40,851 nt of DNA from Deltaproteobacteria bacterium (GTDB taxonomy: Bacteria; Desulfobacterota; Desulfomonilia; UBA1062), in assembly GCA_029547185.1 (NCBI GenBank), contig JAKPPU010000118.1:1-40851 (forward strand), read 5' to 3'. Below the pieces are notes generated by a model. That model saw only the letters and a list, made by a program, of their open reading frames with translations, was not told the DNA's origin and searched no databases. Below, piece by piece: positions 1 through 9,387 of the stretch. The first letter of the stretch is position 1. Each line of letters opens with the position of its first letter. The translations under genes and the position numbers were made by a program.

Positions 1-1267
1 CGATCGGGGTAATGAGGTCAAGCTTCATGTACGGCCGCAAGACCTCGGGAACGACAACGGTCCCGTCCTCCCGCTGGTAGTTCTCAAGTATTGCCGCCAG
101 CGTTCTTCCCACAGCAAGACCGCTGCCGTTCAATGTGTGACAGAGCTCTGTCTTTTTTGCCTGTTTCGATTTATAGCGGATCTGTCCCCGGCGCGCCTGG
201 AAATCCTCGAAGTTGCTGCAGGAAGAAATCTCCCGGTAGACCTGCTGTGCAGGCATCCACACTTCGAGGTCATACGTCTTTGCCGAGGAGAAGCCGAGAT
301 CGCCGGTGCACAGGCTCACCACGCGATAGTGGAGACCGAGCTTCTTGAGGATGTCCTCGGCATCATTCGTCAGTTCTTCCAGGTCGGTATACGACCGCGA
401 TGGATGGGCGAATCTCACGAGCTCCACCTTGTCGAACTGGTGCTGCCTGATGAGCCCCCTCGTATCCTTGCCGTAGGCTCCTGCCTCTCTTCTGAAGCAG
501 GGCGTGTAGGACACGAGCTTGATGGGGAGGTCTTCTTCGTTCAGCGTCTCTTCACGGTAGAGATTCGTGACCGGGACCTCTGCGGTGGGGATCAGGAAGT
601 ACCCGTCCGTGGCATAGAGTTCGGGTTCGAACTTCGGGAGCTGGCCGGTGGCCGTCATGCTTTCCCGGTTCACCATGAAGGGGGTATAGACCTCGCGGGA
701 GCCGTGCTCCTGCGTGTGGACATCGAGCATGAAGCTTATGATGGACCTCTCCAATCGGGCACCGGCCCCCCAGTTGACGCAGAATCGGGCACCGGTGATC
801 TTTGCCGCACGCTTGAAATCGAGGATGCCGAGCCCCTCCCCGATGTCCCAGTGGTCTTTAGGCTGAAAAGAGAATTCGGGCTTTTCTCCCCAGGTGCGGA
901 CCACGACGTTGTCGCTCGGATCGGAGCCTATGGGAACGCTCTCGTGCGGAATGTTCGGGATCTCGAGGATGAAGCGGTTCATGGCGTCTTCGACTTCCTT
1001 GAGCTCGCCGTCGATGACCTTGATCCTCTCGGACATTGCGCGCATCTCGCTCTTCTGAGCCTCGATGTCGGCTCCCGCAGCCTTTCCCCTTGCCATGAGG
1101 GAAGAGAACTGGTTCCTCTTTGCCTTCAGGTCCTCTGCCTCCTGAATGAGGGCCCTTCTCTTCGCGTCTTGCTCGAGAAGGACATCCAGATCTATTGTAT
1201 ATCCCCGATTGATGAGTGCCTTTTTGACCAGATCGATGTTTTGACGAATCGTTTTGATGTCTAACAT
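1..1267 (-). CDS. serS: Seryl-tRNA synthetase (3' end cut by window edge)
   Basis: Class II aminoacyl-tRNA synthetase that charges tRNA-Ser with serine in the cytoplasm. Reading leftward from the ATG at 1265-1267, the frame stays open to base 2, giving about 422 residues. The family is usually about 425 residues long, so only a few C-terminal codons and the stop are missing. The N-terminus ([10 protein letters not shown]) starts a charged helical region to about residue 110, fitting the tRNA-binding coiled-coil arm. The catalytic domain follows with motif 2 ([15 protein letters not shown]) and motif 3 ([16 protein letters not shown]). The sequence ends at MKLDLITPI, matching the usual C-terminus just before the stop. 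No strong ribosome binding site precedes the ATG. It is transcribed divergently from the AsmA-like gene across a spacer of about 200 bases. Identification is secure. Confidence 0.96.
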   Translation of the reverse strand, partial: MLDIKTIRQNIDLVKKALINRGYTIDLDVLLEQDAKRRALIQEAEDLKAKRNQFSSLMARGKAAGADIEAQKSEMRAMSERIKVIDGELKEVEDAMNRFILEIPNIPHESVPIGSDPSDNVVVRTWGEKPEFSFQPKDHWDIGEGLGILDFKRAAKITGARFCVNWGAGARLERSIISFMLDVHTQEHGSREVYTPFMVNRESMTATGQLPKFEPELYATDGYFLIPTAEVPVTNLYREETLNEEDLPIKLVSYTPCFRREAGAYGKDTRGLIRQHQFDKVELVRFAHPSRSYTDLEELTNDAEDILKKLGLHYRVVSLCTGDLGFSSAKTYDLEVWMPAQQVYREISSCSNFEDFQARRGQIRYKSKQAKKTELCHTLNGSGLAVGRTLAAILENYQREDGTVVVPEVLRPYMKLDLITPI

Positions 1268-1473
1268 GACATTTTTCTTATCATCTTGGCTCTATCCCGT
1301 CAAGCGATCACTCGGTGTGAATCAAGGATTTTACCGCCGATACGGCAGATGGGGCAGAATATGCCCTGTTCGCCTCCCGACCTTCGGAGGCCACTTTCAT
1401 CATTACAAAACCGCCGACTTTATGTTAATAGGCTTTCCGAAATGCCGCCGCCTGTGGGCCGGCAGCAGGCAGG

Positions 1474-4400
1474 ATGATGGGAATCTCAAAAAAAGCACGC
1501 ATAGCCATGTTCGTAAGCGCGCTCGCCGTGCTGGTGATTATTCTTGCCTACCTGACGTTTTCCCGGATACTGCCGACGATCGTCTCGGCAAATATGGAAG
1601 AAACCCTTTCGCGGACGCTGGGGCAAAAGGTATCGATCGGCACCACTTCCGTGAAATTCTTTCCCGGCATCGTGATCGATGCAAGGAACGTGTTCATCGG
1701 AAACTCCGGAGACCCTTTCATCAGAGCGAACCAGATCAAGGTCTGGCTGTCCCCCTGGCATGCCTTGTTCGGCAGGGTCCGCATTTCCATTTTGAAGCTG
1801 GAGCAGCCGCGGATATCGCTCGATTATGATGCGATCGAAAAGCTGCGGATGGAAAAGGGGACAGGCCCCATACCTGTCATAATGATCAACGATGGCTCCA
1901 TCGGCCTGCGCAGCATGAAGGAAATAGGTATCATCGATAAGATAAACGGGATCGTCCGTTCGGATCAAGTAAAGCTCTCCGCCGAGATTCTCGGAGGCGA
2001 GGCAAGGCTTACAGCCCGCAAAGACGATGGATGGAAAGGCGTGCTCTCCTCAGAGAACATGAATCTTTCCCAGCTTGCAAAGGAGATGGGAGGGACCTTC
2101 GAAACCGACCTTCTCTTCAATCTCTCGGAAAAGAAGGCCGACGCTGTCCTGAATATTTCCGGAAAGCACCTCAAGCTGCCCTGGGCCAAAAAAGAGATTG
2201 AAACGGTCCACCTGTCAATCGGATCTCAGGGAGACAACAGAGCGCTCGCGCTCGACAGAATCACCCTGACCACACCGCAGGTTCAGGTAAGAGGGTCCGG
2301 GCGGGTGACCGACCTTGACAAGGGCTCCGGTGCATACGTAAAGCTGGCCATGAGCTCGGGCGTATTCGATTATGAGCAGATCGTCGATTTCATCCCGCTC
2401 GAGAAGCTCGACACCTGGCTCTCGGATCTCCTTTCCATCCAGATCAGAGGAGGCCAATCCCGCTTCTCCGCTGCACGCTACGAGGGTACCCTCGAAGACC
2501 TCCTGCTGTTCAAGGATTTCATCGACCACATCGACGTCGACCAGGAGATCTTGGGACAGAGTTTCTGTGCCCAACCAGGACTGAAGAGAATTACGGGCAT
2601 TACAGGGCAGGTCCACTATGGCCAGGGGAACATCATCCTCAGGAACCTGAGCGGATCGATGAACGGTTCGAAAATCGAAAAGGTGACGCTTTCCTTTTTT
2701 GGAATATTCCTCCCCTACTGGAAAATCGGCGTTGATACCAAACTCGATATGCCGGCAAAAGACTTCCTCGACACGTGGAACGCCGCCGGTATGCCCTATT
2801 ATGTCTACGATCTGTTCGCCGACCTGTCTCATGTCCAGGAGGGAAGGGTCAGATGCGATGCGAACTTCTACTGGGACGAGAGCAAAACCAAGACCGTGCA
2901 GGTCAAGGGATGGGCCGACCTGAACAACTGCACCTACCAGTGGGGAGAAAGCCGGATCAGAAACCACACCGGCTCGATCATTGCCAAAGAGTTCGGCACG
3001 CCGCTTCAGTCAGCCTCTCGGATGACCTTGGACAGCCGCTTTGTCAAATCGCTCGATCTCGTCCTTGCAGACCCCTTTGATACCCAGCGGTCCAGTTTTC
3101 AGGTGGACGTGGAAGGCCTCGTCGATACCGACAATTTCCGCATGGACAAGGGTACGGTAATGCGCATCAGGGGCACGGGAATCGGCCCGGATATCACGGC
3201 CACGGCAGAAATACGTTCCGAGAACGTCACTCTGTTCGGCACCTCGTACCAGCGCAAACAGAAGCCGCTTCTGGCCAGGGCGAAATTTACGGGCAAGCTC
3301 TGGCCGAAGATGTCCATAACAATGAAAGCCGATACCTCCGGGCTCTCCCCCGAGACGCTCTCCCTGTCGGGGACGCTGGACAGCCGTCAGGGCAACGTGA
3401 GGGTAAGGGGGCTTGTCGGGCTGGACCAGTTCACGGTCCGGCAGTCAGGAAAGGATGAGCGCCTTTCGGGCAAGATACAAGGCAATATCGGGATCCGCTG
3501 GGACAGAGACGTCTCTCTTGACGGATCGCTCCTCTGCAGGCGGGCAACTGTTTACGTCAAGAATTCTCCGGTAACCCTGGACGGTCCGGTCGCTTTCTCG
3601 GGAAATACCCTGGCAAGCAAACGCCTCAGGATCAGGAAGGGCGGCATGAGGTTCACTGTCTCGGAAGGGACCCTTGTCCTGTCCGACCATCCGTTCTTCA
3701 CGGGCGACGTCACTGTCGAGGGATTGAAGTTTCCCCTGGAGGGGCAGGCCGCTCAAGGCATGGAGTCCTTCAAGTCGTATACGGCAAGAGGCCGCCTCAG
3801 GATGCTCGACCTCGATTTCCACGGCATCCGGGTGAGTGAAGCCCAGGCAGATGCAGCCTTGAACAATGGCATCCTGAGCCTCACCGACTTGAACATGAAG
3901 GGGCCGGCCGGATCGGCAAAGGGAACGGCGACCATCGGCCCGTCAGGGGTCCTTGCCTTCGATACTTCTTTTTCAGCCAAGCAAATGAACATCCGCGACT
4001 TCCTGCGGACCTTTTCGCCTTCGCCGAACCCGGAATGGATCAGGGGGGAGATGGATCTCGAGGGCCATCTCTGGGGCAGGAGCGATTCGATCAACGGATC
4101 CATGTCCTTTATCACGAAAAAGGGGAAGATACAGAAATACGCCCTGATTTCAAGGATATTTGCCCTGCTCAACTTCTATAAGATCGTTCAGGCCCGCGAC
4201 CTGGAGCTCACCAGCAAAAACTTCCCGTACAATGTCATCTCCTCTACCTTCACCATAAAGGACAGCATCGTTCATTTCGATGACTTCGCCCTCGACAGCA
4301 ATTCCCTGCAGCTCTCTGCCGTGGGAGACTACTCCCTCAAGACAAGGAATATCGACGCCATCATGGGCGTGCAGCCCTTCGAGACCATCGACAGAGCCAT

Positions 4401-4623
4401 CCATGCAATACCTCTGCTCGGATGGGTCCTTACCGGGGACAAGGGAAAGCTCATCGTCGTGAGTATGAAAGTCAAAGGAAACATCGACGATCCCTCGGTT
4501 CAGCTCGCTCCGGCCGAGACCATCTCGAATCCGGTCAAGTCATCCCTGATCAGGGCGCTGCGTCTGCCCTCCGAGATCATGGGGAAAACGCGCGATCTCT
4601 TCCCGAACAGCAAGAAGAACTAG
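1474..4623 (+). CDS. Large AsmA-like inner-membrane-anchored periplasmic protein
   Basis: Protein of 1049 residues with one N-terminal membrane anchor (about residues 9-31, rich in V, L, I and A), followed by a very long periplasmic region of repeating beta-type sequence. The segment right after the anchor (MEETLSRTLGQKVSIGTTSVKFFPGIVIDARNV) is typical of AsmA N-terminal domains. The last 200 residues, including AIPLLGWVLTGDKGKL and a following VKGNIDDPSV stretch, resemble the C-terminal domains of AsmA/YhdP proteins. Characterised AsmA-clan members form periplasmic bridges that move phospholipids to the outer membrane. That role here is by family only. The ATG at 1474 is followed at once by ATG 1477; the purine stretch GGCAGG abuts the first, so 1477 may be the real start. 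The downstream neighbour hflX converges on it with a gap of 28 bases. Confidence 0.8.
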   Translation: MMGISKKARIAMFVSALAVLVIILAYLTFSRILPTIVSANMEETLSRTLGQKVSIGTTSVKFFPGIVIDARNVFIGNSGDPFIRANQIKVWLSPWHALFGRVRISILKLEQPRISLDYDAIEKLRMEKGTGPIPVIMINDGSIGLRSMKEIGIIDKINGIVRSDQVKLSAEILGGEARLTARKDDGWKGVLSSENMNLSQLAKEMGGTFETDLLFNLSEKKADAVLNISGKHLKLPWAKKEIETVHLSIGSQGDNRALALDRITLTTPQVQVRGSGRVTDLDKGSGAYVKLAMSSGVFDYEQIVDFIPLEKLDTWLSDLLSIQIRGGQSRFSAARYEGTLEDLLLFKDFIDHIDVDQEILGQSFCAQPGLKRITGITGQVHYGQGNIILRNLSGSMNGSKIEKVTLSFFGIFLPYWKIGVDTKLDMPAKDFLDTWNAAGMPYYVYDLFADLSHVQEGRVRCDANFYWDESKTKTVQVKGWADLNNCTYQWGESRIRNHTGSIIAKEFGTPLQSASRMTLDSRFVKSLDLVLADPFDTQRSSFQVDVEGLVDTDNFRMDKGTVMRIRGTGIGPDITATAEIRSENVTLFGTSYQRKQKPLLARAKFTGKLWPKMSITMKADTSGLSPETLSLSGTLDSRQGNVRVRGLVGLDQFTVRQSGKDERLSGKIQGNIGIRWDRDVSLDGSLLCRRATVYVKNSPVTLDGPVAFSGNTLASKRLRIRKGGMRFTVSEGTLVLSDHPFFTGDVTVEGLKFPLEGQAAQGMESFKSYTARGRLRMLDLDFHGIRVSEAQADAALNNGILSLTDLNMKGPAGSAKGTATIGPSGVLAFDTSFSAKQMNIRDFLRTFSPSPNPEWIRGEMDLEGHLWGRSDSINGSMSFITKKGKIQKYALISRIFALLNFYKIVQARDLELTSKNFPYNVISSTFTIKDSIVHFDDFALDSNSLQLSAVGDYSLKTRNIDAIMGVQPFETIDRAIHAIPLLGWVLTGDKGKLIVVSMKVKGNIDDPSVQLAPAETISNPVKSSLIRALRLPSEIMGKTRDLFPNSKKN

Positions 4624-4651
4624 CCGAATACACGGGCTGACAGGAAAAGGA

Positions 4652-6289
4652 TTATCCCCTGGAGCGGGCGTTTAAGAAGAATGCCTCCATTTTTTCTATG
4701 AGCGGCCTCAACGTGGAGCGGTCAAGGGCGGAGACGGCTACGCCTCCGTAGCGTCCCGCAACGGTCTCGGCAAAATCGGGGGGGCACCGGTCTGCCTTGT
4801 TGAAGACCTTGAGTCGTGGCTTGCCTTCGAGGTGCAGGTCACTCAGGATGTCGTCGACTGCCTGCATCCTGTAGTCCATATGGGGGTCGGTGAGATCGAT
4901 CACCTCGAGGAGCAGGTTCGCGTCCTCGAGCTCTTCGAGGGTGGCCATGAAGGCGGCCCGCAGGTCCTGGGGCAGGTCGCGGATGAAGCCTACCGTATCC
5001 GTAATGATCACCTCGATGTCTCTCGGGAACCTCAGGCGCTTGCTCGAAGGATCGAGGGTGGCGAAGGGCATGTCCGCCGTCAGCACGGAGCTTTTCGTCA
5101 GCGAGTTGAGCAGAGTCGATTTGCCGGTATTGGTGTAACCGATGATGGATATGACCGGGATCTCGCTCCTCTGCCTGCGCATCCGGGTCAGCCTCCGTTT
5201 CCTGGAGATGGCTTGAGCTTCCTTTTCGAGCCTGGTCATCCGGTCCTTTGCCTTCCTCCGGTCTATCTCCAGCTTTGATTCGCCGGGCCCCCTCGTACCG
5301 ATGCCGCCGGCGAGACGGCTGAGCGACGGATTCCTGCCCACGAGCCTCGGCATGTAGTAGCGGAGCTGGGCAAGCTCGACCTGGATCTTGCCTTCCTTTG
5401 TCTTGGCCCTCCGGGCAAAGATGTCGAGGATGAGCTGGGTGCGGTCGATGACCCGCATGTCGACGATATCCGAGATGGAGCGGGCCTGCGAAGGGGAAAG
5501 CTCGTGGTCGAAGATGAGGATGTTCGCATCGACCGCAAGCGCCCTGATATAAATATCGAGCACCTTCCCCTTGCCCACGACGTACTTCGGGTCTGGCTTG
5601 GGCCTTCTCTGCACGACAGTGTCCATCACGGTGATCCCCGCTGATCTGGCAAGGGACTGGAACTCGGAGATCGCGATCTTGGCATCCTCCGAGAGCGAAG
5701 GTACGACCGCTACGAGAATGGCCCTGTCCTCGTTTGCACCGGCGCTCAACGCTGCCTGGCTCCTCGCAATCTCCTCTTCGAGGCTCGAGATGAACGTATC
5801 GAAGGGAATGTCGATGCGATAAGTCGGGGTCGGCTCCAGAGTCTTCCAGACCTTTGCCTCCCCGTTCGAGGGGATGAGATAGGCGCCGTAAGCAAGCCCG
5901 GGGTCGCCGTTCTCCTTCACGGTGATGGCGTAAACCATGTCGAGTCTCAGCTTCGCGAGGTCGGTGAGGTCTTCCGAGGTGAGCCCTTCGCCTGAAAGGT
6001 GCGTATGGATAAGCCGCAATCCCTGAAGGCGCCCCGGATGTATGCGCCTCCGGTAGAGCTCCGGGATCGAGATGCCGCCCCCGGTTCCTGCTATGACGAA
6101 CTCGACCGTTCCCCGGCGGCTTATGAGGAGGCCTATCTGGATGCCGATATCCCGGGAGAGCCTGGAGAGCTCAAGTGACAATTCCTGGGTAAGGACCGAG
6201 TTTGCAGGGATCTTTCTCCGGTAAAGACGCTCCAGGGCACGCTGCTCGGATGCCTTGAGCGACTTTGTATTGCCGTAGACCTTCTGTAT
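4652..6289 (-). CDS. hflX: GTPase HflX (start codon unclear)
   Basis: Ribosome-associated GTPase that rescues or splits stalled ribosomes in characterised homologues. Counting from the first canonical start (TTG at 6181, giving 509 residues), the HflX domain carries KYVVGKGK near 200 and the glycine-rich GGIGTRGPGESKLE at 292-305. The GTPase domain follows: G1 GYTNTGKST at 348-356, G3 DTVGF at 395-399, G4 NKAD at 461-464. The frame stays open upstream of 6181 and encodes a stretch (KVYGNTKSLKASEQRALER, then LYRRKIP) that looks like the N-terminal extension of long HflX proteins. There is no ATG, GTG or TTG in that extension. A strong purine-rich GGGAGGGAGGG lies just upstream of an in-frame ATA at 6287-6289, so I place the start there. 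A conservative annotation would use 6181. It lies 25 bases downstream of the NusG paralog, so the two are probably co-transcribed. Confidence 0.9.
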   Translation of the reverse strand: MQKVYGNTKSLKASEQRALERLYRRKIPANSVLTQELSLELSRLSRDIGIQIGLLISRRGTVEFVIAGTGGGISIPELYRRRIHPGRLQGLRLIHTHLSGEGLTSEDLTDLAKLRLDMVYAITVKENGDPGLAYGAYLIPSNGEAKVWKTLEPTPTYRIDIPFDTFISSLEEEIARSQAALSAGANEDRAILVAVVPSLSEDAKIAISEFQSLARSAGITVMDTVVQRRPKPDPKYVVGKGKVLDIYIRALAVDANILIFDHELSPSQARSISDIVDMRVIDRTQLILDIFARRAKTKEGKIQVELAQLRYYMPRLVGRNPSLSRLAGGIGTRGPGESKLEIDRRKAKDRMTRLEKEAQAISRKRRLTRMRRQRSEIPVISIIGYTNTGKSTLLNSLTKSSVLTADMPFATLDPSSKRLRFPRDIEVIITDTVGFIRDLPQDLRAAFMATLEELEDANLLLEVIDLTDPHMDYRMQAVDDILSDLHLEGKPRLKVFNKADRCPPDFAETVAGRYGGVAVSALDRSTLRPLIEKMEAFFLNARSRG

Positions 6290-6314
6290 GAGACCCTCCC
6301 TCCCTAAAAGTGCC

Positions 6315-6815
6315 TCATGCCTTTTCTATGAGGGAAGAATGCATGACCACCTTGGCCTTGTTGTTGACCATCTCGATGAGGATCCTCACCCTTCCCTCAT
6401 CCGAGCCCCAGGCCTCGAAGACGCCGTAGAGATCCTTCATGGGGCCGGATTTGATCCTCACCACATCCCCGGGTGCGAAGGTCACAGGCTTCTTGATGGT
6501 GCCCGATTTCTTGTCTTCGAGGTTGTACAGGCCGGCAACGAAGTCATCGTCGATGGGGACGGGCTGGTAGTTGTCGAGGAGGATTCTCCTCACGCCTCTG
6601 CACCACCTGATCTTGTGCATTTCCTCCTCGATTGGGGTGATCCTGGCGAATACGTAATTGGGAAAGAGAGGATATTTTTTTAAGATCCTTTTCCTGGCGT
6701 GAAAGATGTATTTTTCCATGAACGGCTGATAGATCTCGATACCCTGCTGCCTCAGGACAAGGCAGGCGACATCTTCCTCTTTGGGATTTGTCTGGATTAC
6801 AAACCATTGCTTCAT
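6315..6815 (-). CDS. NusG-family paralog (RfaH/UpxY/LoaP-type transcription elongation factor)
   Basis: Protein of 166 residues. The NGN domain occupies about residues 1-100 (MKQWFVIQTNPKEEDVA, then YPLFPNYVFARI) and a KOW motif lies near 115-145 (FAPGDVVRIKSGPMKDLYG). It would bind RNA polymerase and act as a processivity or antitermination factor. The housekeeping nusG normally sits with secE and rplK, which are absent here, so this is read as a specialised paralog. Its target operon cannot be told from the window. It starts at ATG 6813-6815, preceded at moderate spacing by GGGAG. It follows the YibQ-type gene by 64 bases on the same strand and may be the distal part of that operon. Confidence 0.82.
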   Translation of the reverse strand: MKQWFVIQTNPKEEDVACLVLRQQGIEIYQPFMEKYIFHARKRILKKYPLFPNYVFARITPIEEEMHKIRWCRGVRRILLDNYQPVPIDDDFVAGLYNLEDKKSGTIKKPVTFAPGDVVRIKSGPMKDLYGVFEAWGSDEGRVRILIEMVNNKAKVVMHSSLIEKA

Positions 6816-6879
6816 GAGGCTCGCTCCCTGGTTATTGTATAGTCTAAAGCGCGAGGAGAGTCAATCGACGCACGCCCTG

Positions 6880-7977
6880 CTACCTGCGCCCTCTTTCAGC
6901 GCCTGCGGGAGAATTTATCAGGACGGACACCTTTACGATCTCTATGCCCAGCCTCTTCATCCTGGGAATCTCCCTTTGAAGCACTGCGATTGTCTCCTGG
7001 TGGGGATGGCATATGCCCACGGCATTTGAGTATTTCAACGAAACCTCCACCAACTTCTCCATCTGGGATGTAATATACGGAGAGTTCTGCTCGTTATCAA
7101 GGAACACGTCCCGTGCAATGAACGGAACCTCGAGCTCTTGCGCCACCGCCGCGCATACGGACTTGCTCGTGGTCAGACTGTCTACAAAGAATAACCCCTT
7201 ATTCTTGAGATCCCCGATGATCAGCCTCATGGCTTCAGGATCGGCGGTAATGACCGAACCCATATGGTTGCTCACCCCTGCTATATAGGGAACGCTCTCC
7301 ATATCCTGCTTCAGGATCTCGCTGATCCGGGACGGCTCCATTCCCTGGAGGATCGCACCCGGGCCGGGATCTTTCCCGTTGCCCTGCATGGGCAGATGAA
7401 GGAGAACCTCCTTTCCCCTCCGGTGGAGAAACCGGGCAACCTTCTGAGTGTATCGGGTACCGGGAAGAACGGAAAAGGTCAGGTCCGCGTCTATCCCGGC
7501 CAAGGCTTCGGCTGCTTCCATTGTCGGACCCATGTCATCGACGATGATGGCACACCGTGCCGGCTTCTCTGTTTCCCCGGAGAAGAAGATATCCCAGCTC
7601 TTGTCATCGATCGTGATCCTGGCATGCCTTGAGTTTTCGATCTGAACCCGGCCGATCTTCTCGATGGGTCCGAAGGCCTCGGATATCCGACCCGAACTCG
7701 GGGACATGGGCATGGACACCTTGATCGTTCTCCCGAGAAAATGGACGTCCTGCCTGGCGATCCCGAGATCGAAGAGGCATCCCTTGATCAGGAGCTCGGG
7801 TAAGGCCTGCCTGGAAACGGGGAGCAGAGCTTTGGGAGAGTGTGCCTGGCGAGGCTTTACCTGCAGGGGCTTCCCCTGCTCTTTCTCCTTCTGGATCACA
7901 ATGGCTATTCCCACCAGGACAGCAAGAATAACGACAATGATCAGGGCAATGGTCCCTCTGGGATCAACCTTCCTCAT
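6880..7977 (-). CDS. YibQ-type divergent polysaccharide deacetylase, membrane anchored
   Basis: Protein of 365 residues with an N-terminal membrane segment (about 9-28), a linker, and a C-terminal domain of the divergent polysaccharide deacetylase family (YibQ/DUF610). Visible motifs are AIIVDDMG (D147, D148), LLHLPMQ (H194), NHMGS (N237, H238), FFVDS (D266) and CHPH (H324, H326), which line up with the acid and histidine positions expected of this fold. It should act in the periplasm on a glycan; the substrate is unknown. The start codon overlaps the stop codon of the upstream protease as ATGA, so translation is probably coupled. In Escherichia coli yibQ directly follows envC, and the same association is seen here with the protease gene inserted between them. 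Confidence 0.88.
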   Translation of the reverse strand: MRKVDPRGTIALIIVVILAVLVGIAIVIQKEKEQGKPLQVKPRQAHSPKALLPVSRQALPELLIKGCLFDLGIARQDVHFLGRTIKVSMPMSPSSGRISEAFGPIEKIGRVQIENSRHARITIDDKSWDIFFSGETEKPARCAIIVDDMGPTMEAAEALAGIDADLTFSVLPGTRYTQKVARFLHRRGKEVLLHLPMQGNGKDPGPGAILQGMEPSRISEILKQDMESVPYIAGVSNHMGSVITADPEAMRLIIGDLKNKGLFFVDSLTTSKSVCAAVAQELEVPFIARDVFLDNEQNSPYITSQMEKLVEVSLKYSNAVGICHPHQETIAVLQREIPRMKRLGIEIVKVSVLINSPAGAERGRR

Positions 7978-9311
7978 GCTGCCTTTTTAAATAAGTGAAA
8001 TACCTGCCAGGACTTGAGGAGATCGAGCCCGTACTTCAGCTGGAAGTCGTTCTCAAGAAGCTTGTTCGGGGAAGATCCCTCGATTTTTTTGGCGCTGTCC
8101 CTGGAGCTGTCCGCTGGAGCACCCTTTTTACTATCCTTCGCACCGCCTTTGGATTGAGGTTCGAGGTGATCCTTGAGGTCCTTTTCCCGGACAAAGGTCT
8201 GGGCCTTCATATCCTCAGGGCCCGGGACCTTCTGGTCGACCCAGATATCGGGCTCGATGCCCGTTGCCTGGATGGATCTCCCGGAAGGGGTGTAGTAGCG
8301 TGCGACGGTGAGCTTGATGGCCGATCCGTCGCTTAAGGGACGGATGGTCTGCACGGACGCCTTCCCGAAGCTTTTCACCCCGACCACGACGGCGCGTTTG
8401 TTGTCCTGCAGTGCGCCTGCAACGATCTCAGCAGCGCTCGCGCTGCCCCCGTTGATGAGGACGACCATGGGAAAGTCCCCGAATGTACCTTCCTTGTGGG
8501 CACGGTATTCGGTTTTTTCTTCCGGTCTTCTGCCGTCCGTGTACACGATCATCCCGTCAGCCAGGAAGAGATCGCTCACGGCTACAGCCTGATCGAGGAG
8601 CCCGCCCGGATTGTATCGCAGATCCAGTACGAGACCCTTGATCGGACCCATTTTTTCCAGCGCGCTCTTGACGTCTTCGGCCGTGTCTACCTGGAAGCTC
8701 CTGACCTTTATGTATCCATAGCCCGGTTCGAGCATTTCCTTTTTGACACTGTCTATATGGATGATGGCCCGGGTGATCGTCAGGTCCAGCGGGCCTTCCA
8801 TCCTCTCCCTCAAGATAGAGATGGTGACGCTCGTCCCTTTCGGGCCCCTGAGCAGGTTCACCGCATCTTCGAGCCCCATATCAACGGTGGATTTCCCATC
8901 TATCTTCACGATCTTGTCTCCGGGGAGCACCCCTGCATTGAACGCCGGGGTGCCTTCTATGGGCGTGACCACGATCAGAGAGCTCTCACGGATCCCTATC
9001 TCGATACCTAAGCCCCCGAATGATCCGGTGGTGGTAACCTGCATATCCTTGTATCCTTCCTTCGTCAGGTAGGCTGAATGGGGGTCGAGAACAGACATCA
9101 TGCCTTTTATAGCGCCCTCGATGAGCTTCTCCGGAGGGACCTCTTCGACGTAGCTCTTCTCGATGATGCCGAGACAATCCGTGAATTTTTCAAGCTCCGG
9201 ATAGAGAGTCGAGGTGTTTGCAGTCAATCCTTTCGTGTAATTCATCCCCACAACGGCAAGCGAAACAAGCAAAAATGCCCCGCCCACAAAAAACGCCTTA
9301 TGAATTTTCAT
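7974..9311 (-). CDS. ctpA: C-terminal processing protease, S41 family, with PDZ domain
   Basis: Exported serine protease of 445 residues. An N-terminal signal or anchor (about 5-25) is followed by a PDZ domain (about 95-180, including GVLPGDKIVKIDG) and the S41 catalytic domain. The catalytic dyad is visible as Ser292 in NGGSASAAEI and Lys317 in KSFGKASVQT. Such proteases trim C-termini of periplasmic proteins and, in several bacteria, control peptidoglycan hydrolases. Its place between envC and the YibQ-type gene fits that role. The tail from about 380 to 420 is low-complexity and charged (KGGAKDSKKGAPADSSRDS). The start ATG has a good AGGAGA ribosome binding site. A 76-base AT-rich gap upstream (9312-9387, containing TATATATGCTATAGG on this strand) may carry its own promoter; no clear -35 box was found. 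Confidence 0.94.
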   Translation of the reverse strand: MKIHKAFFVGGAFLLVSLAVVGMNYTKGLTANTSTLYPELEKFTDCLGIIEKSYVEEVPPEKLIEGAIKGMMSVLDPHSAYLTKEGYKDMQVTTTGSFGGLGIEIGIRESSLIVVTPIEGTPAFNAGVLPGDKIVKIDGKSTVDMGLEDAVNLLRGPKGTSVTISILRERMEGPLDLTITRAIIHIDSVKKEMLEPGYGYIKVRSFQVDTAEDVKSALEKMGPIKGLVLDLRYNPGGLLDQAVAVSDLFLADGMIVYTDGRRPEEKTEYRAHKEGTFGDFPMVVLINGGSASAAEIVAGALQDNKRAVVVGVKSFGKASVQTIRPLSDGSAIKLTVARYYTPSGRSIQATGIEPDIWVDQKVPGPEDMKAQTFVREKDLKDHLEPQSKGGAKDSKKGAPADSSRDSAKKIEGSSPNKLLENDFQLKYGLDLLKSWQVFHLFKKAA

Positions 9312-9387
9312 ACGTTCTCCTGCCGAATTATTCTCCCCATAATGCTTATCGCCTATAGCATATATAAACTTTTGATAAAATAACCAT

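Noticed and set aside
137..1264. Open plus-strand frame of 375 codons opposite serS
   Set aside because: The minus-strand frame encodes an unmistakable seryl-tRNA synthetase; the plus-strand frame has no recognisable domain and is a shadow.
1268..1473. Promoters in the serS/AsmA-like divergent spacer
   Set aside because: A TTGACG with 17-base spacing to TAAGAA before serS is weak, and nothing convincing was found for the AsmA-like gene.
6285..6328. Frameshift linking the ATGA at the NusG paralog stop with hflX
   Set aside because: The ATG at 6318 is out of frame with hflX and its frame stops after four codons, so simple ATGA coupling does not give an hflX start.
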